Below are positions 35,026-44,209 of a DNA stretch of 64,000 bases, piece after piece. The notes under the pieces are model-generated. The model saw only the letters and a program-made list of their open reading frames with translations, was not told the DNA's origin and did not search any database. Where the stretch lies: the NCBI GenBank assembly GCA_964498095.1, contig CAZCFY010000005.1, forward strand, positions 1 to 64,000. Reading direction: 5' to 3'. This DNA is from SG-bin7 sp964498095 (GTDB lineage Bacteria; Bdellovibrionota; Bdellovibrionia; Bdellovibrionales; SG-bin7). Each line of letters starts with the position of its first letter. The first letter of the stretch is position 1. The position numbers and the translations under genes were made by a program.

Positions 35026-35559
35026 TTATAGCAACGGATGGCTTAAATCCCTCTCCGAAATAACTCGCCGGCTATGACCCGGCTCCGGCCAGTTTATACC
35101 AATTTTTGGATCATCCCATCGCAAGCCCCGATCGGACCCTGAATTGTAGTATTCAGAAACCAAATAAGAAACTAGCGACTTATCTTCGAGGGTCTGAAAG
35201 CCATGGGCAAAACCTTTAGGGATAAGGAGCATATTCATTTTTTCGGCCGAAAGAATTTCGCCATACCATTTAAGATACGTCGGTGAGCCCTCGCGCAGAT
35301 CCACGAGAACATCAAATATTTTGCCAGTCTGACAGGTGACAAGCTTATCCTCGGCATGCGGCGCTAACTGATAATGCAGACCCCGCAGAGTGCTGGCTAA
35401 ATTATTAAAAGAAAAATTTCTTTGCACAAAGTTTTGCGGCAAACCGTGAGCCGCAAACTCCTTGGCACAAAAGGACCGCGCAAAAAAGCCACGCTCATCC
35501 TGGCGTGGTTCCAGCTCAATGCGGTAAGCGCCTTTTAAGTAAAGTTCTGTAAATTTCAA
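35026..35559 (-). CDS. rfbC: dTDP-4-dehydrorhamnose 3,5-epimerase family (RfbC-like)
   Basis: Cupin-type epimerase acting on a 4-keto-6-deoxy-hexose nucleotide at C3 and/or C5. Family motifs: DERGFFARSFC near the N-terminus, RGLHYQ with catalytic His62, and IPKGFAHGFQTLEDKS. Length of 177 residues is normal. It is the last gene of a minus-strand group with CDP-glucose enzymes, so its real substrate may be CDP-4-keto-6-deoxyglucose rather than the dTDP form. No rfbA, B or D is in view. Confidence 0.9.
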   Translation of the reverse strand: MKFTELYLKGAYRIELEPRQDERGFFARSFCAKEFAAHGLPQNFVQRNFSFNNLASTLRGLHYQLAPHAEDKLVTCQTGKIFDVLVDLREGSPTYLKWYGEILSAEKMNMLLIPKGFAHGFQTLEDKSLVSYLVSEYYNSGSDRGLRWDDPKIGINWPEPGHSRRVISERDLSHPLL

Positions 35560-35575
35560 TTATCACCTTCTCAGC

Positions 35576-36310
35576 TTAAAGGCGTTTTAAGGTTACGGTA
35601 CCCTCGCGCTCGAATTTTCCGACACCGGTTTTATTATAGTAATTGCCAGTAAAAATATCCAAGCGTGGCAGATAATAAATTTGCATATAACCTTCATCAC
35701 CGTTAACCTCAGCTAAAATCACATTGGCATCGGACTCCATAGTGTAGACATTTTTGATGCGCCCACGGCCAGTTGTACGGCTAAAAACTTTTCCGTTTTT
35801 TGATAACTCGATGAACTTATCGCCCTTGGCTTCGCCATCGGTGATCGCACCACTTAAAGAAAGCTGAACTTCCCAATCCTCTTTCCCCTTATCCTCAAAA
35901 ATAACTTGGCCTAAGAACTTGCCGTTGAGTACCTTAAGCTGGTCGTCGCCTACCGATTTTGCGCGCTTAAGTTCGTCAAATAAGTTAGGGACCTCGACTT
36001 GTTTCAAGAAGTCTTTAACGTCAGCTTCAAAAGCAATCTCTAATGAGCGGCGGCCAAGCTTTAGCCAAGAACCCGAATCCAAGGACGCTTCGGCGAAGTT
36101 TTCAGGATTGGTAGACTTCGCAACAAGTTCAGAGGCTTTATCTGAACACTGACTCTTTAACTCTTCGACTTCGGCGCGGCACTCCTGAATTTCATGAGTT
36201 TTTGTTTTTCGCTCGATAATCATCGGCTCTGATGATATGGAGCTTATACCCAACCAGTATCCCGCGAGTGCTGAACCTATAATAAATATTCCTAGATGAA
36301 TCTTTGTCAT
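35576..36310 (-). CDS. Membrane-anchored protein of unknown function
   Basis: One N-terminal hydrophobic segment (about 5-25), then a short coiled coil (QECRAEVEELKSQC). A beta-rich periplasmic domain of about 150 residues follows. The end resembles a lipocalin-like repeat pattern (DIFTGNYYNKTGVGKFEREG). No family recognised. It sits between the glycosyltransferase and rfbC (2 and 16 bp gaps), so it is probably part of the same glycoconjugate pathway. Confidence 0.75.
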   Translation of the reverse strand: MTKIHLGIFIIGSALAGYWLGISSISSEPMIIERKTKTHEIQECRAEVEELKSQCSDKASELVAKSTNPENFAEASLDSGSWLKLGRRSLEIAFEADVKDFLKQVEVPNLFDELKRAKSVGDDQLKVLNGKFLGQVIFEDKGKEDWEVQLSLSGAITDGEAKGDKFIELSKNGKVFSRTTGRGRIKNVYTMESDANVILAEVNGDEGYMQIYYLPRLDIFTGNYYNKTGVGKFEREGTVTLKRL

Positions 36311-36312
36311 GA

Positions 36313-37473
36313 TTAAACCTCGCGAGTGACCAATCCCGATGAATCCACACGCATGATGTCACCGGCCCAGTTAACTCTTTTGCGAAAGAGCGCGTGCACG
36401 CAATAAGTGAAAGCCACGAACTCATAGGGATACATAAGTACTGACCATTTCCATTGCCGGCGGGGAAGCTCTAGTATCATGTGATATAAATAAACTACCA
36501 GAGTCTTAACCGTAAGATAAATGCCTAACATATAAAGAAATAAAATATCTTCGGTCAGGAGCCAGAAAATAAGCAGCCACATTGTCGAAAAAACAAAGCC
36601 TAAAAAGAATAACTCCCGATGATGAAAGCGGCCAATCATGGCCCAGCGCACTTTGCGGTCATAAAATCCCGCAACACTTTGTTTATCCTGGCGCACCCAC
36701 ACAAAAGAAGGAACGAGTTCACATTTACCGCCAACTCTCGTAAATGCATCTGACATTGGCACTTCTTCGGTCAAATAGTTTAGCAAGGGCCCAAAGCCAC
36801 CCGCCTCGCGCAAAAGACCCATATGAAATAAAATAGATCCGCCGTATACGAATGGCCGGTTCATTTTTTTACAAAGTAGGCCATACATGGGAATTTCCCA
36901 GACCATAGGTACAGTCTCTAAAAGCGCTCCCAAAGTCGATCCGCCAAATTGGATAGGTAGTGAGGATACATATACTTTTGGATCAAGCCCCGTCTTGTGC
37001 ATCATTTTTCTTAAATGATCGGGCTTCGAAAAGGTATCTGTCGCCAGCCAGTAAACCCAGTCATATTTGGCGAATTGGGCGGCGTGAGCCATTTTAGCCG
37101 TGCGCGGATTGCCACCTACCGCTTTAAAATCCGTAATCCATTTAACTTCCATGCGGTGAGGAACTTTAGACAAAACCTCCTTCGCTAACGCGTAGGCTGG
37201 ATCTTTAGAGTCCTCGATCGCAATGATGAGTTCCAACTGCCCCGGATAATCTTGTTGCATAAGACAAGTCAATCCTTCTTCCAAAGGCATACCGGTGCCG
37301 CGAATAGAAGTAATTATGCTTATCGGTGGATACTCTGGAAATGGCTTTTTTATTTCTTGTTCAAAAGTGGCAAAGGATTTTTTAAACCGGCTTAGCATTG
37401 AAACGGAAAAAATCAAATGTGCCGTGTTTTGAAAAAATATAATTATGCCATAAAGCCAAGCTAACAAAATCAT
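36313..37473 (-). CDS. Family 2 glycosyltransferase, ceramide-glucosyltransferase-like
   Basis: A membrane glycosyltransferase with an N-terminal segment (6-25) and C-terminal segments (about 285-350). The GT-A domain has EDSKDPAY, WLATDTFSK (Asp146), YLTEEVPMSDA and, instead of QxxRW, KVRWAMIGR. This order is typical of the GT21 ceramide glucosyltransferase/HpnI group, which puts a sugar onto a lipid. Donor and acceptor are not known; a CDP- or UDP-sugar and a lipid are inferred. It overlaps the rfbG stop by 4 bp (ATGA). Confidence 0.83.
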   Translation of the reverse strand: MILLAWLYGIIIFFQNTAHLIFSVSMLSRFKKSFATFEQEIKKPFPEYPPISIITSIRGTGMPLEEGLTCLMQQDYPGQLELIIAIEDSKDPAYALAKEVLSKVPHRMEVKWITDFKAVGGNPRTAKMAHAAQFAKYDWVYWLATDTFSKPDHLRKMMHKTGLDPKVYVSSLPIQFGGSTLGALLETVPMVWEIPMYGLLCKKMNRPFVYGGSILFHMGLLREAGGFGPLLNYLTEEVPMSDAFTRVGGKCELVPSFVWVRQDKQSVAGFYDRKVRWAMIGRFHHRELFFLGFVFSTMWLLIFWLLTEDILFLYMLGIYLTVKTLVVYLYHMILELPRRQWKWSVLMYPYEFVAFTYCVHALFRKRVNWAGDIMRVDSSGLVTREV

Positions 37474-38558
37474 AGATCACCAGCGACGCAGGGCTTTATT
37501 TGCACCTTCATTAATTCCGAAAGTTCTTTGGCTGCGGCCTTTTCGTAAAACCTCTTATACCACTCGACCGCTAGGCGAACCCCAGTCTTAAGATCGAAAA
37601 TTGGTAACCAATTTAGTTCTGAACGCGCTAAGCTGCAGTCCAGTTTTAAATAACGGGCTTCGTGGGGAGCGCCATTTACTTCTGTGGCCTCCCATCGCGC
37701 CTCCGGTCCCCAAGATTCACACACTAAATCAATAAGTTCCTTAACGGGAACAGCATCGGACTCGGTGGGGCCAATGTTCCAGCTCTTTGGAAAATCCGTT
37801 TTAAAATCAAAGCTGCGTTCGGCTAACATCAAATACGCCCGCAATGGTTCAAGCACATGTTGCCATGGACGGATAGAAAAAGGATTACGGAGCCGAAGCG
37901 CTTTTTTTTGCGAAAATGCGCGCATAGCATCCGGAATAATGCGGTTTTCACACCAATCCCCCCCGCCAAACACATTTCCCGCCCGGCAGGTTATTAAAGA
38001 AATTTTCTTTTCATCAAAGAATGAACGGCGCATTGAACTTGTCGCGATTTCCGCACAAGCCTTACTGCTGGAGTAAGGATCGTGGCCCCCCAAATGATCG
38101 GTTTCGCGATACCCCCAGCTCCATTCGCGGTTTTCGTAAACTTTGTCGGTGGTCACGTTGATAATCGTTTTTATCCCGTCAATGTTGCGGCAAATCTCAA
38201 GAAGATTTACCGTACCCATGACATTGGTTTCATAGGTCTCCCGAGGAGATTTATAACCCTCAAGTACTAAGGATTGTGCCGCTAAATGAAAAACAACTTC
38301 AGGTTTCGCCGAAACCAAAACTTCGCGTAAATTTGGCAGATCACGAATATCACCAATCGAATGCCGCATACACGAATTTAGATCAATACTCTCGAAAAGA
38401 GACGGAGTAGTGTTGGGGGCTAAAGCGTAACCCGTGACTTCGGCGCCCATTTCTAAAAGCCACTGCGAAAGCCAGGCGCCTTTAAAGCCGGTATGACCGG
38501 TGACGAATACCCGACGGCCCCGCCAAAAACTGGATTTAACTAATCCAATCTTTTCCAT
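37470..38558 (-). CDS. rfbG: CDP-glucose 4,6-dehydratase
   Basis: Short-chain dehydrogenase/reductase that makes CDP-4-keto-6-deoxyglucose. NAD-binding GHTGFKG (21-27), TTDKVY and the catalytic pair in YSSSK (Tyr162, Lys166). RPWQHVLEPL and a WNIGP motif are typical. The frame extends to 38600, but ATG 38558 has GGGGA 7 nt upstream and begins directly 2 bp after the rfbF stop. It acts on the product of rfbF. Confidence 0.94.
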   Translation of the reverse strand: MEKIGLVKSSFWRGRRVFVTGHTGFKGAWLSQWLLEMGAEVTGYALAPNTTPSLFESIDLNSCMRHSIGDIRDLPNLREVLVSAKPEVVFHLAAQSLVLEGYKSPRETYETNVMGTVNLLEICRNIDGIKTIINVTTDKVYENREWSWGYRETDHLGGHDPYSSSKACAEIATSSMRRSFFDEKKISLITCRAGNVFGGGDWCENRIIPDAMRAFSQKKALRLRNPFSIRPWQHVLEPLRAYLMLAERSFDFKTDFPKSWNIGPTESDAVPVKELIDLVCESWGPEARWEATEVNGAPHEARYLKLDCSLARSELNWLPIFDLKTGVRLAVEWYKRFYEKAAAKELSELMKVQIKPCVAGDL

Positions 38559-38560
38559 TC

Positions 38561-39334
38561 TTATCCCCAAATCTTCCAAGGTGCACGGCCTGTCGACCAA
38601 TGTTTCTCTAACTCACGCTTATCACGTAAGGTATCCATGGGCTGCCAAAAACCACGGTGGTAATAGGCACCGAGTTGTTTTTCTGCCGCCAAAGTTTTTA
38701 AAGGTTTTTGTTCCCAAATTGTCGCGTCGTCATCAATAAGATCAATGACCTTTGGATCACACACAAAAAATCCGCCGTTAATCCAGCTACCATCGCCCTG
38801 CGGTTTTTCTTCAAAGCGGTTAACGGATTTACTTCCATCAATAACCATGGCACCAAAGCGGCCGGGAGGCTGAACAGCCGTCACGGTGCAAAGATTGCCT
38901 GAAGCCTTATGTTGCTCAATGGTCGCTTTGATGTCGACATCAGAAACGCCATCGCCATACGTGAGTAGAAACGTTTCATTGCCGATATATTTTTTCACGC
39001 GACGGATCCGGCCCCCAGTCATAGTATCGGCCCCCGTATCCACGAGAGTCACTTTCCAAGGTTCTATTTCTTGATGATGTACAAGCTTCGTATTCGTACG
39101 CAGATCAAACGTGACATCGGAACTATGTAGAAAATATTCGGAGAAAAATTCCTTTATTGTGTAGCCTTTGTAACCAAGACACACGATAAATTCGTTAACG
39201 CCGTGGGCGCCGTAAATCTTCATTATGTGCCAAAGGATAGGCATTCCACCGATCTCAATCATTGGTTTTGGGCGAATATCTGTTTCTTCACCAAAACGGG
39301 TGCCAAGCCCTCCGGCTAAGATAACTGCTTTCAT
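38561..39334 (-). CDS. rfbF: Glucose-1-phosphate cytidylyltransferase
   Basis: Makes CDP-glucose from CTP and glucose-1-phosphate. N-terminal nucleotide site LAGGLGTRFGEETDIRPKPM is close to the family consensus. FIVCLGYKGYTIKEFF and VTAVQPPGRFGAM are typical, and a C-terminal GFWQPMDTLRD segment follows. Length of 257 residues is normal. The first enzyme of the CDP-6-deoxyhexose route, with rfbG directly after. Confidence 0.96.
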   Translation of the reverse strand: MKAVILAGGLGTRFGEETDIRPKPMIEIGGMPILWHIMKIYGAHGVNEFIVCLGYKGYTIKEFFSEYFLHSSDVTFDLRTNTKLVHHQEIEPWKVTLVDTGADTMTGGRIRRVKKYIGNETFLLTYGDGVSDVDIKATIEQHKASGNLCTVTAVQPPGRFGAMVIDGSKSVNRFEEKPQGDGSWINGGFFVCDPKVIDLIDDDATIWEQKPLKTLAAEKQLGAYYHRGFWQPMDTLRDKRELEKHWSTGRAPWKIWG

Positions 39335-39378
39335 GGATTCCCCCTATCCTCAAACTTAAATGCAAGGCCCATTCCCTT

Positions 39379-39459
39379 TTAACTCTTTCCTATTGCCTGC
39401 AGAGACTCTAAAAGAGCTCGTCTTGCAGCAAATTCCGCAATGCAAAGAATTTTTTTCAT
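39379..39459 (-). CDS. Possible 26-residue small ORF after the RND gene
   Basis: ATG (39459) overlaps the RND stop as ATGA, with GAAGGAAG just upstream inside the RND gene. It reads MKKILCIAEFAARRAL, then LESLQAIGKS and a stop. The coupled start and ribosome site favour translation; the short length and lack of known relatives do not. It may be a real small protein or the truncated start of a lost gene. Confidence 0.35.
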   Translation of the reverse strand: MKKILCIAEFAARRALLESLQAIGKS

Positions 39460-41783
39460 TCGTACTTCCTTCGGTCAAAGAGCAAAAGAAGTGGCCCCAA
39501 TAAAAAGTAATCACCCAACATCGCAAAGAAAAATATCCAAACTGTTAGTATGGCAAAATGCACGTTCATATTGAGTTGCGATAAAATAGTAATTCCAAAA
39601 CCAGCCATCAAAATAACGGAGGTCGCAAGCACGGCCGGAGCCGACTCTTCAAAACTTTTAAGCAACGCGTCTGTATTGGACATTCTCTGCTCCCGGCGCG
39701 CTTCCATGTAATGACTCAGAAAGTGAATAGTATCATCAATGGCAATTCCTAGCGTTAATCCAAACACACTGGATACGGCCATACCGACCTCTTGATAAGT
39801 AAGTCCCCAAAGCCCTAATCCACAAAACGCCGGCATAAAGTTCGGTAAAATACTGATAAAGCCTACGATCGCCGGACGAAAGAGCATACCCATCAAAATA
39901 CAAATTGCCGCAATGGTAACGAGCTCGCCTTCGATCATGCTCCAGATATTCGCGATAGTGACTCGGGAAAATGCTAAGGTCGCTCCCGCATCGCGCGCGC
40001 TAGTAATAAACTTCGGAGCATTTTTGTTTACCCAGTCCTGCGCTCGGTCAGCTAACAGAAGCATTTCATTATTGGTTAGGTTTTTCAAGGTTACGATCAT
40101 GCGGCTGGCACTCTTATCAACATTAACCATGTTAGTAAGGTCTAACCCCTGGGGCAGGGCGAGTTCATAGAGCAAGAGATATTGCGCCACTAATTTTTGA
40201 TTTTCCGGAATCTTATAATAGGATTTGTCTCCGCCATGCATAACCTGATTTAAATTTTTTATGACGTCCGCCAGAGACATCACTTGTTGGACTTCCCCTT
40301 TTTGCGCCAACATCCAATTCGAAAAATCTTCCAGGAATTTTAAATAGCGCGGGTCCTTCACTCGGTCAGCGGCATCGGACTTGATGTTATACTGCATAGT
40401 ATGAAAGCCCACGATATTTTGGCTGACGAAATCCGTGTCTTGCCGAAGCTCATGACTTTCATCAACTAGCTTCATAAAATCTTCGTCAATACGGTTGTTC
40501 GGAATCATAAAACCTAAAAACGCAAAACTAATAATCCAGGCACTAAGACACGCTTTACGGTTTCTTACGACCCATTCTCCCAACCAACGCAAATTTAACA
40601 CCTTTTTGCTAAACGTTTTATCGCGGGAAATTCTAAATTGCCCCCAGTCCTGTGCAGGAATGGCCAAAAGCAAACACGGCAAAAGAGTACAAGTAAATCC
40701 AAAGGCAAAAATAATACCCAGGGATACGATATTTCCGAACTCACGGTAGTTCGGGGAATCACTAAAATTCATAGTAATAAAACCTACGAAAGTTGTTAAG
40801 CACGTAAGAAACATCGGTTTTATATTGTGCTCTAGACTCCTTTTTACGGACTCAAGTTTTGTAAGGCCGGCAATTAAATAGCGTTGAAATGTCAGTAACA
40901 CATGAACACTGTCGGCAACCGCCAAGGTCATAATAATGGTTGGAGCCATTGCCGAAATTGTCGAAATGGCCGTGCCGTACCAACCGCAAAGCCCAAGTGT
41001 TGTCATGATGGAGGCAGTTATTATGGTGAAAACTAGAAAGACACTTTTCACGGAACGCAAGAAAAACCACAATACAATAAACAAGAAGATGTTCATAAGC
41101 GGGATGTTCTGTTTCATATCATCTAGAGCTATTCCTCTTATGCCCCAACTGATGGCCGCGCCACCCGTCACTCTAATTCTTACCGCTCTATTTTCTTTAG
41201 AAACATTCTCCGCCAGCTCACGTGCCGCCAGAACACTGGAGTTTAATTTTTCAAAATCCTTTTCCGTAACATTTAAATTAATGAGAATAATCGTATGCTG
41301 GCCATTTTCGGCCACTAAACGTTTTTTTAAACGCGGATCCGTAGTCGCTATATGGTGGATCTCCGCAATTTGGCTCGGGGTAAGTCTTTGGGCGTCTTTT
41401 ACTAAATCTTTAACGACAAGATCATCACCCTTGGCTTGGGTGTTTTGAAAGTTGGTCACGGAATCCACGCGTAAAACATTGGGGAGTTTCCAGGAAAGGT
41501 TTGTCAGTTTTTCAACGATTTTTAAATTTTGCGACGTAAAGATCGAACCTATTTGAGAGGAAACTACGATCATTAAGGTCATATCCTTGGAATAGGTATT
41601 ATTAAACTCTTCCAAGGATAATTGCTCAGACTCACTTAAAAACTTTTTATAATCGGAATCAAAAGCTATGTCTTTTAGACCAATGCTGCTAATAGAAATA
41701 AAACTTACGACGGAGATTAAAATCCACCGCCAGCGATGAATAATAAAATTAGCTATTTTGGAAACCTTCCCCGCCTTTGCCAT
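39456..41783 (-). CDS. RND superfamily (MMPL-type) exporter
   Basis: 775 residues with twelve predicted membrane segments in two repeats, each with one N-terminal segment, a periplasmic domain and five segments. The second repeat has SSVFGLTLGIAIDDTIHFLSHY and the first TIIMTLAVADSVHVLL, placing it in the MMPL/sterol-sensing-like group rather than AcrB-type drug pumps. Such proteins move lipids or hydrophobic molecules. It is divergent from the mevalonate operon (111 bp apart) and heads the minus-strand sugar group. Cargo is unknown; a LolA-like/barrel pair at 54.8-56.8 kb are its usual partner types. Confidence 0.9.
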   Translation of the reverse strand: MAKAGKVSKIANFIIHRWRWILISVVSFISISSIGLKDIAFDSDYKKFLSESEQLSLEEFNNTYSKDMTLMIVVSSQIGSIFTSQNLKIVEKLTNLSWKLPNVLRVDSVTNFQNTQAKGDDLVVKDLVKDAQRLTPSQIAEIHHIATTDPRLKKRLVAENGQHTIILINLNVTEKDFEKLNSSVLAARELAENVSKENRAVRIRVTGGAAISWGIRGIALDDMKQNIPLMNIFLFIVLWFFLRSVKSVFLVFTIITASIMTTLGLCGWYGTAISTISAMAPTIIMTLAVADSVHVLLTFQRYLIAGLTKLESVKRSLEHNIKPMFLTCLTTFVGFITMNFSDSPNYREFGNIVSLGIIFAFGFTCTLLPCLLLAIPAQDWGQFRISRDKTFSKKVLNLRWLGEWVVRNRKACLSAWIISFAFLGFMIPNNRIDEDFMKLVDESHELRQDTDFVSQNIVGFHTMQYNIKSDAADRVKDPRYLKFLEDFSNWMLAQKGEVQQVMSLADVIKNLNQVMHGGDKSYYKIPENQKLVAQYLLLYELALPQGLDLTNMVNVDKSASRMIVTLKNLTNNEMLLLADRAQDWVNKNAPKFITSARDAGATLAFSRVTIANIWSMIEGELVTIAAICILMGMLFRPAIVGFISILPNFMPAFCGLGLWGLTYQEVGMAVSSVFGLTLGIAIDDTIHFLSHYMEARREQRMSNTDALLKSFEESAPAVLATSVILMAGFGITILSQLNMNVHFAILTVWIFFFAMLGDYFLLGPLLLLFDRRKYE

Positions 41784-41894
41784 GGGCGTTCTTTTACACT
41801 GAAATGCGTTATTTCCCTAGATACCCGGTAAAAATTTCATAGCTGTCAGAAATTGGAAATTGTGGTAGTGTGTTGCGTCACGCGGGGGAATTAA

Positions 41895-42947
41895 ATGCAG
41901 GAAATAGACCACGAAGAGTCCGGACAATTTGAAACCCGGAAGCAGGATCATATTAAGCTTTCTTTAGATCCGCGCACCGAGGCTACGGAATTAAATGACT
42001 TAGACCGCATTGATTTAATTCACGAAGCTCTGCCAGAAATTAATTTTCAAGATGTAAATATTCAGACGAGTATCTTTGGCGAAAAACTAAATGCGCCACT
42101 CTTTGTTAGCTCGATGACCGCAGGTCATAGCGGCTCTATAAATATTAACGAAGTTTTGGCAAATGTTTGCGCCAAACGAAGCTGGGCCATGGGAGTTGGT
42201 AGTCAAAGACGCGAATTAACGGATTCCACCGCCCAAGCCGAATGGAAACAAATTCGCAAGAACGCACCCGGCGTAAAACTTATCGGTAACATCGGCATTT
42301 CACAATTAATTCTATCCCCAACCAGCGAAATTCGACGTTTAGTGGATGGCTTGGAGGCCTTTGCGATTTTTGTTCATACAAATCCTCTGCAGGAGTGTTT
42401 TCAACCCGAAGGCACTCCCCGTTTTGCTGGCGGGTTAAAGGCCATCGAAAGACTGTGTAACGAAATTCGCATTCCAGTCATCGTCAAGGAAGTTGGTTGC
42501 GGTTTTTCGAAGGCCACTTTCGAAAAGCTAAAAAATACTGGCGTTAGCGCCGTTGATGTTGCTGGCCGCGGCGGTACGCATTGGGGACGCATCGAAGGTT
42601 ATCGCTCTAAGGACGGTAGCGCGCTCTTTCAAGCCGCGCAAACCTTCAGGTCTTGGGGAATATCGACGGTGGAGTCATTAAGAAATGCGAAACAAATAAA
42701 TCCAAATTATCAGTTATGGGCTTCTGGCGGTGTGCGTAGCGGACTTGATGCCGCGAAATTATTGGCTCTCGGTGCTAACATGATTGGTTTTGCGCGGCCC
42801 ATACTTGAAGCGGCCATCCAAGGCGAAGAAGCGGTGGACCAAAAAATGCAGCTCCTCGAATTTGAACTTAAAGTGGCACTCCTGTGCACGGGCTCTCAGA
42901 CAGTTTCGGACGTACAAAAGGATAGCAAATGGATACTCAGAAATTAG
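41895..42947 (+). CDS. fni: Type 2 isopentenyl-diphosphate delta-isomerase
   Basis: FMN-dependent isomerase that converts IPP to DMAPP, the last step of the mevalonate route. Typical sites: TRKQDHI, SSMTAGHSG, MGVGSQR, HTNPLQE, VKEVGCG, VDVAGRGGTHW and WASGGVRSG (phosphate and FMN binding). Length of 350 residues is normal. GGGGGAA lies before the ATG. First gene of the operon; its end overlaps mvaA by 19 bp. Confidence 0.96.
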   Translation: MQEIDHEESGQFETRKQDHIKLSLDPRTEATELNDLDRIDLIHEALPEINFQDVNIQTSIFGEKLNAPLFVSSMTAGHSGSININEVLANVCAKRSWAMGVGSQRRELTDSTAQAEWKQIRKNAPGVKLIGNIGISQLILSPTSEIRRLVDGLEAFAIFVHTNPLQECFQPEGTPRFAGGLKAIERLCNEIRIPVIVKEVGCGFSKATFEKLKNTGVSAVDVAGRGGTHWGRIEGYRSKDGSALFQAAQTFRSWGISTVESLRNAKQINPNYQLWASGGVRSGLDAAKLLALGANMIGFARPILEAAIQGEEAVDQKMQLLEFELKVALLCTGSQTVSDVQKDSKWILRN

Positions 42948-44209
42948 TTTCTCCTTTTGAAGGCTTCTCTAAGCTCACGCGCGAGGAACGCTTTGCCCGT
43001 CTCGTCGATTGCGGCGCGCTGTCTCGCCAAGATGTTCATTTTTTAGAAAATGGCGGACTGCAAGATCACACTCTTGCCGAAAAATTTATCGAGAACGTAA
43101 TCGGTTATTTTCAAATTCCACTAGGTGTGGCCACGAACTTCCTAATAGATGGAGTGGAATATGTCATCCCGATGGCGGTAGAGGAAACATCAATTGTTGC
43201 AGCGGCAAGTAAGACCGCCAAATGGGTGCGCTCTTTAGGAGAAATTCAAACTCAAACTCTGGGGCGGGAAATTATCGGTCAGATTCAACTCGCCAGAGTT
43301 CAAGACTTTGGTAAATTTAAAAATCTCATCGAAGAAAATAAAAGTAAGTTTATCGATACCACCAATAAGTCTGTCGCCGCCAGTATGGTCAAACGCGGTG
43401 GCGGAGTGCGGGATATATATGTTCGCGAAGTGCCACGGGGTGATGGCGATAGCATGGCCGTCATCCATGTCTTGGCGGACACCAAAGATGCCATGGGCGC
43501 AAATATTATCAATCAAGTCTGTGAGTCTTTAAAACCGCCGATAGAGCAATTAACTGGTGAGAGCGTCACCATGTGCATTCTCTCGAATCTTGTCGATACT
43601 AAACTTACGCGGGCGCAAATAATTTTAAAAAATATTGAACCCGAATTGGGAGTTAAAATAGCCGAAGCCTCCTTGTTCGCGCAAAACGATCCTTACCGAG
43701 CGGCGACCAACAACAAGGGAGTATTAAACGGAATCGATCCCATTCTTGTAGCTACTGGAAACGATTGGCGCGCAGTCGAAGCCGGAATCCACGCCTTTGC
43801 GGCTAGAACCGGGCAATACCGTTCAATATCCCGCTGGTCAATGCAGGGACCCAACCTTGTCGGGCAGCTCATCGCCCCTATTTGTGTTGGAACTGTTGGC
43901 GGTGTCACGGCTCTTCACCCCACGGCGAAAATGTGTTTAAAGATGATGAAAATTAAATCCGCCGACCAGCTCGCCCGAATCGTGGCGGCAGTGGGGCTCG
44001 TGCAAAATCTCGGCGCGCTGCGCGCCTTAACGACTGACGGAATAATTCAAGGCCACATGAAGTTGCACATTGAAAACCTGGCACTTAGTGCCGGCACTAA
44101 GGCCTCCGAAATGGCCTTAGTCAAGAAGCGCCTTGAAGAAATTCTTGCTTTGACCAAAAGAGTTTCACTATCTCATGCCACAGAAATACTGCAGGAAATA
44201 CGCTCATGA
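42929..44209 (+). CDS. mvaA: Hydroxymethylglutaryl-CoA reductase, class II
   Basis: Reduces HMG-CoA to mevalonate, or the reverse. Catalytic sites are visible: Glu in PMAVEETSIVAAAS (about 85), DAMGAN (187-192) and His376 in GHMKLH. ENVIGYFQIPLGVA is the class II-type N-terminal helix. At 426 residues it has no N-terminal membrane part, as expected for a soluble bacterial enzyme. The HMG-CoA synthase gene is not in view. It overlaps fni by 19 bp and the next gene by an ATGA. Confidence 0.95.
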   Translation: MDTQKLVSPFEGFSKLTREERFARLVDCGALSRQDVHFLENGGLQDHTLAEKFIENVIGYFQIPLGVATNFLIDGVEYVIPMAVEETSIVAAASKTAKWVRSLGEIQTQTLGREIIGQIQLARVQDFGKFKNLIEENKSKFIDTTNKSVAASMVKRGGGVRDIYVREVPRGDGDSMAVIHVLADTKDAMGANIINQVCESLKPPIEQLTGESVTMCILSNLVDTKLTRAQIILKNIEPELGVKIAEASLFAQNDPYRAATNNKGVLNGIDPILVATGNDWRAVEAGIHAFAARTGQYRSISRWSMQGPNLVGQLIAPICVGTVGGVTALHPTAKMCLKMMKIKSADQLARIVAAVGLVQNLGALRALTTDGIIQGHMKLHIENLALSAGTKASEMALVKKRLEEILALTKRVSLSHATEILQEIRS

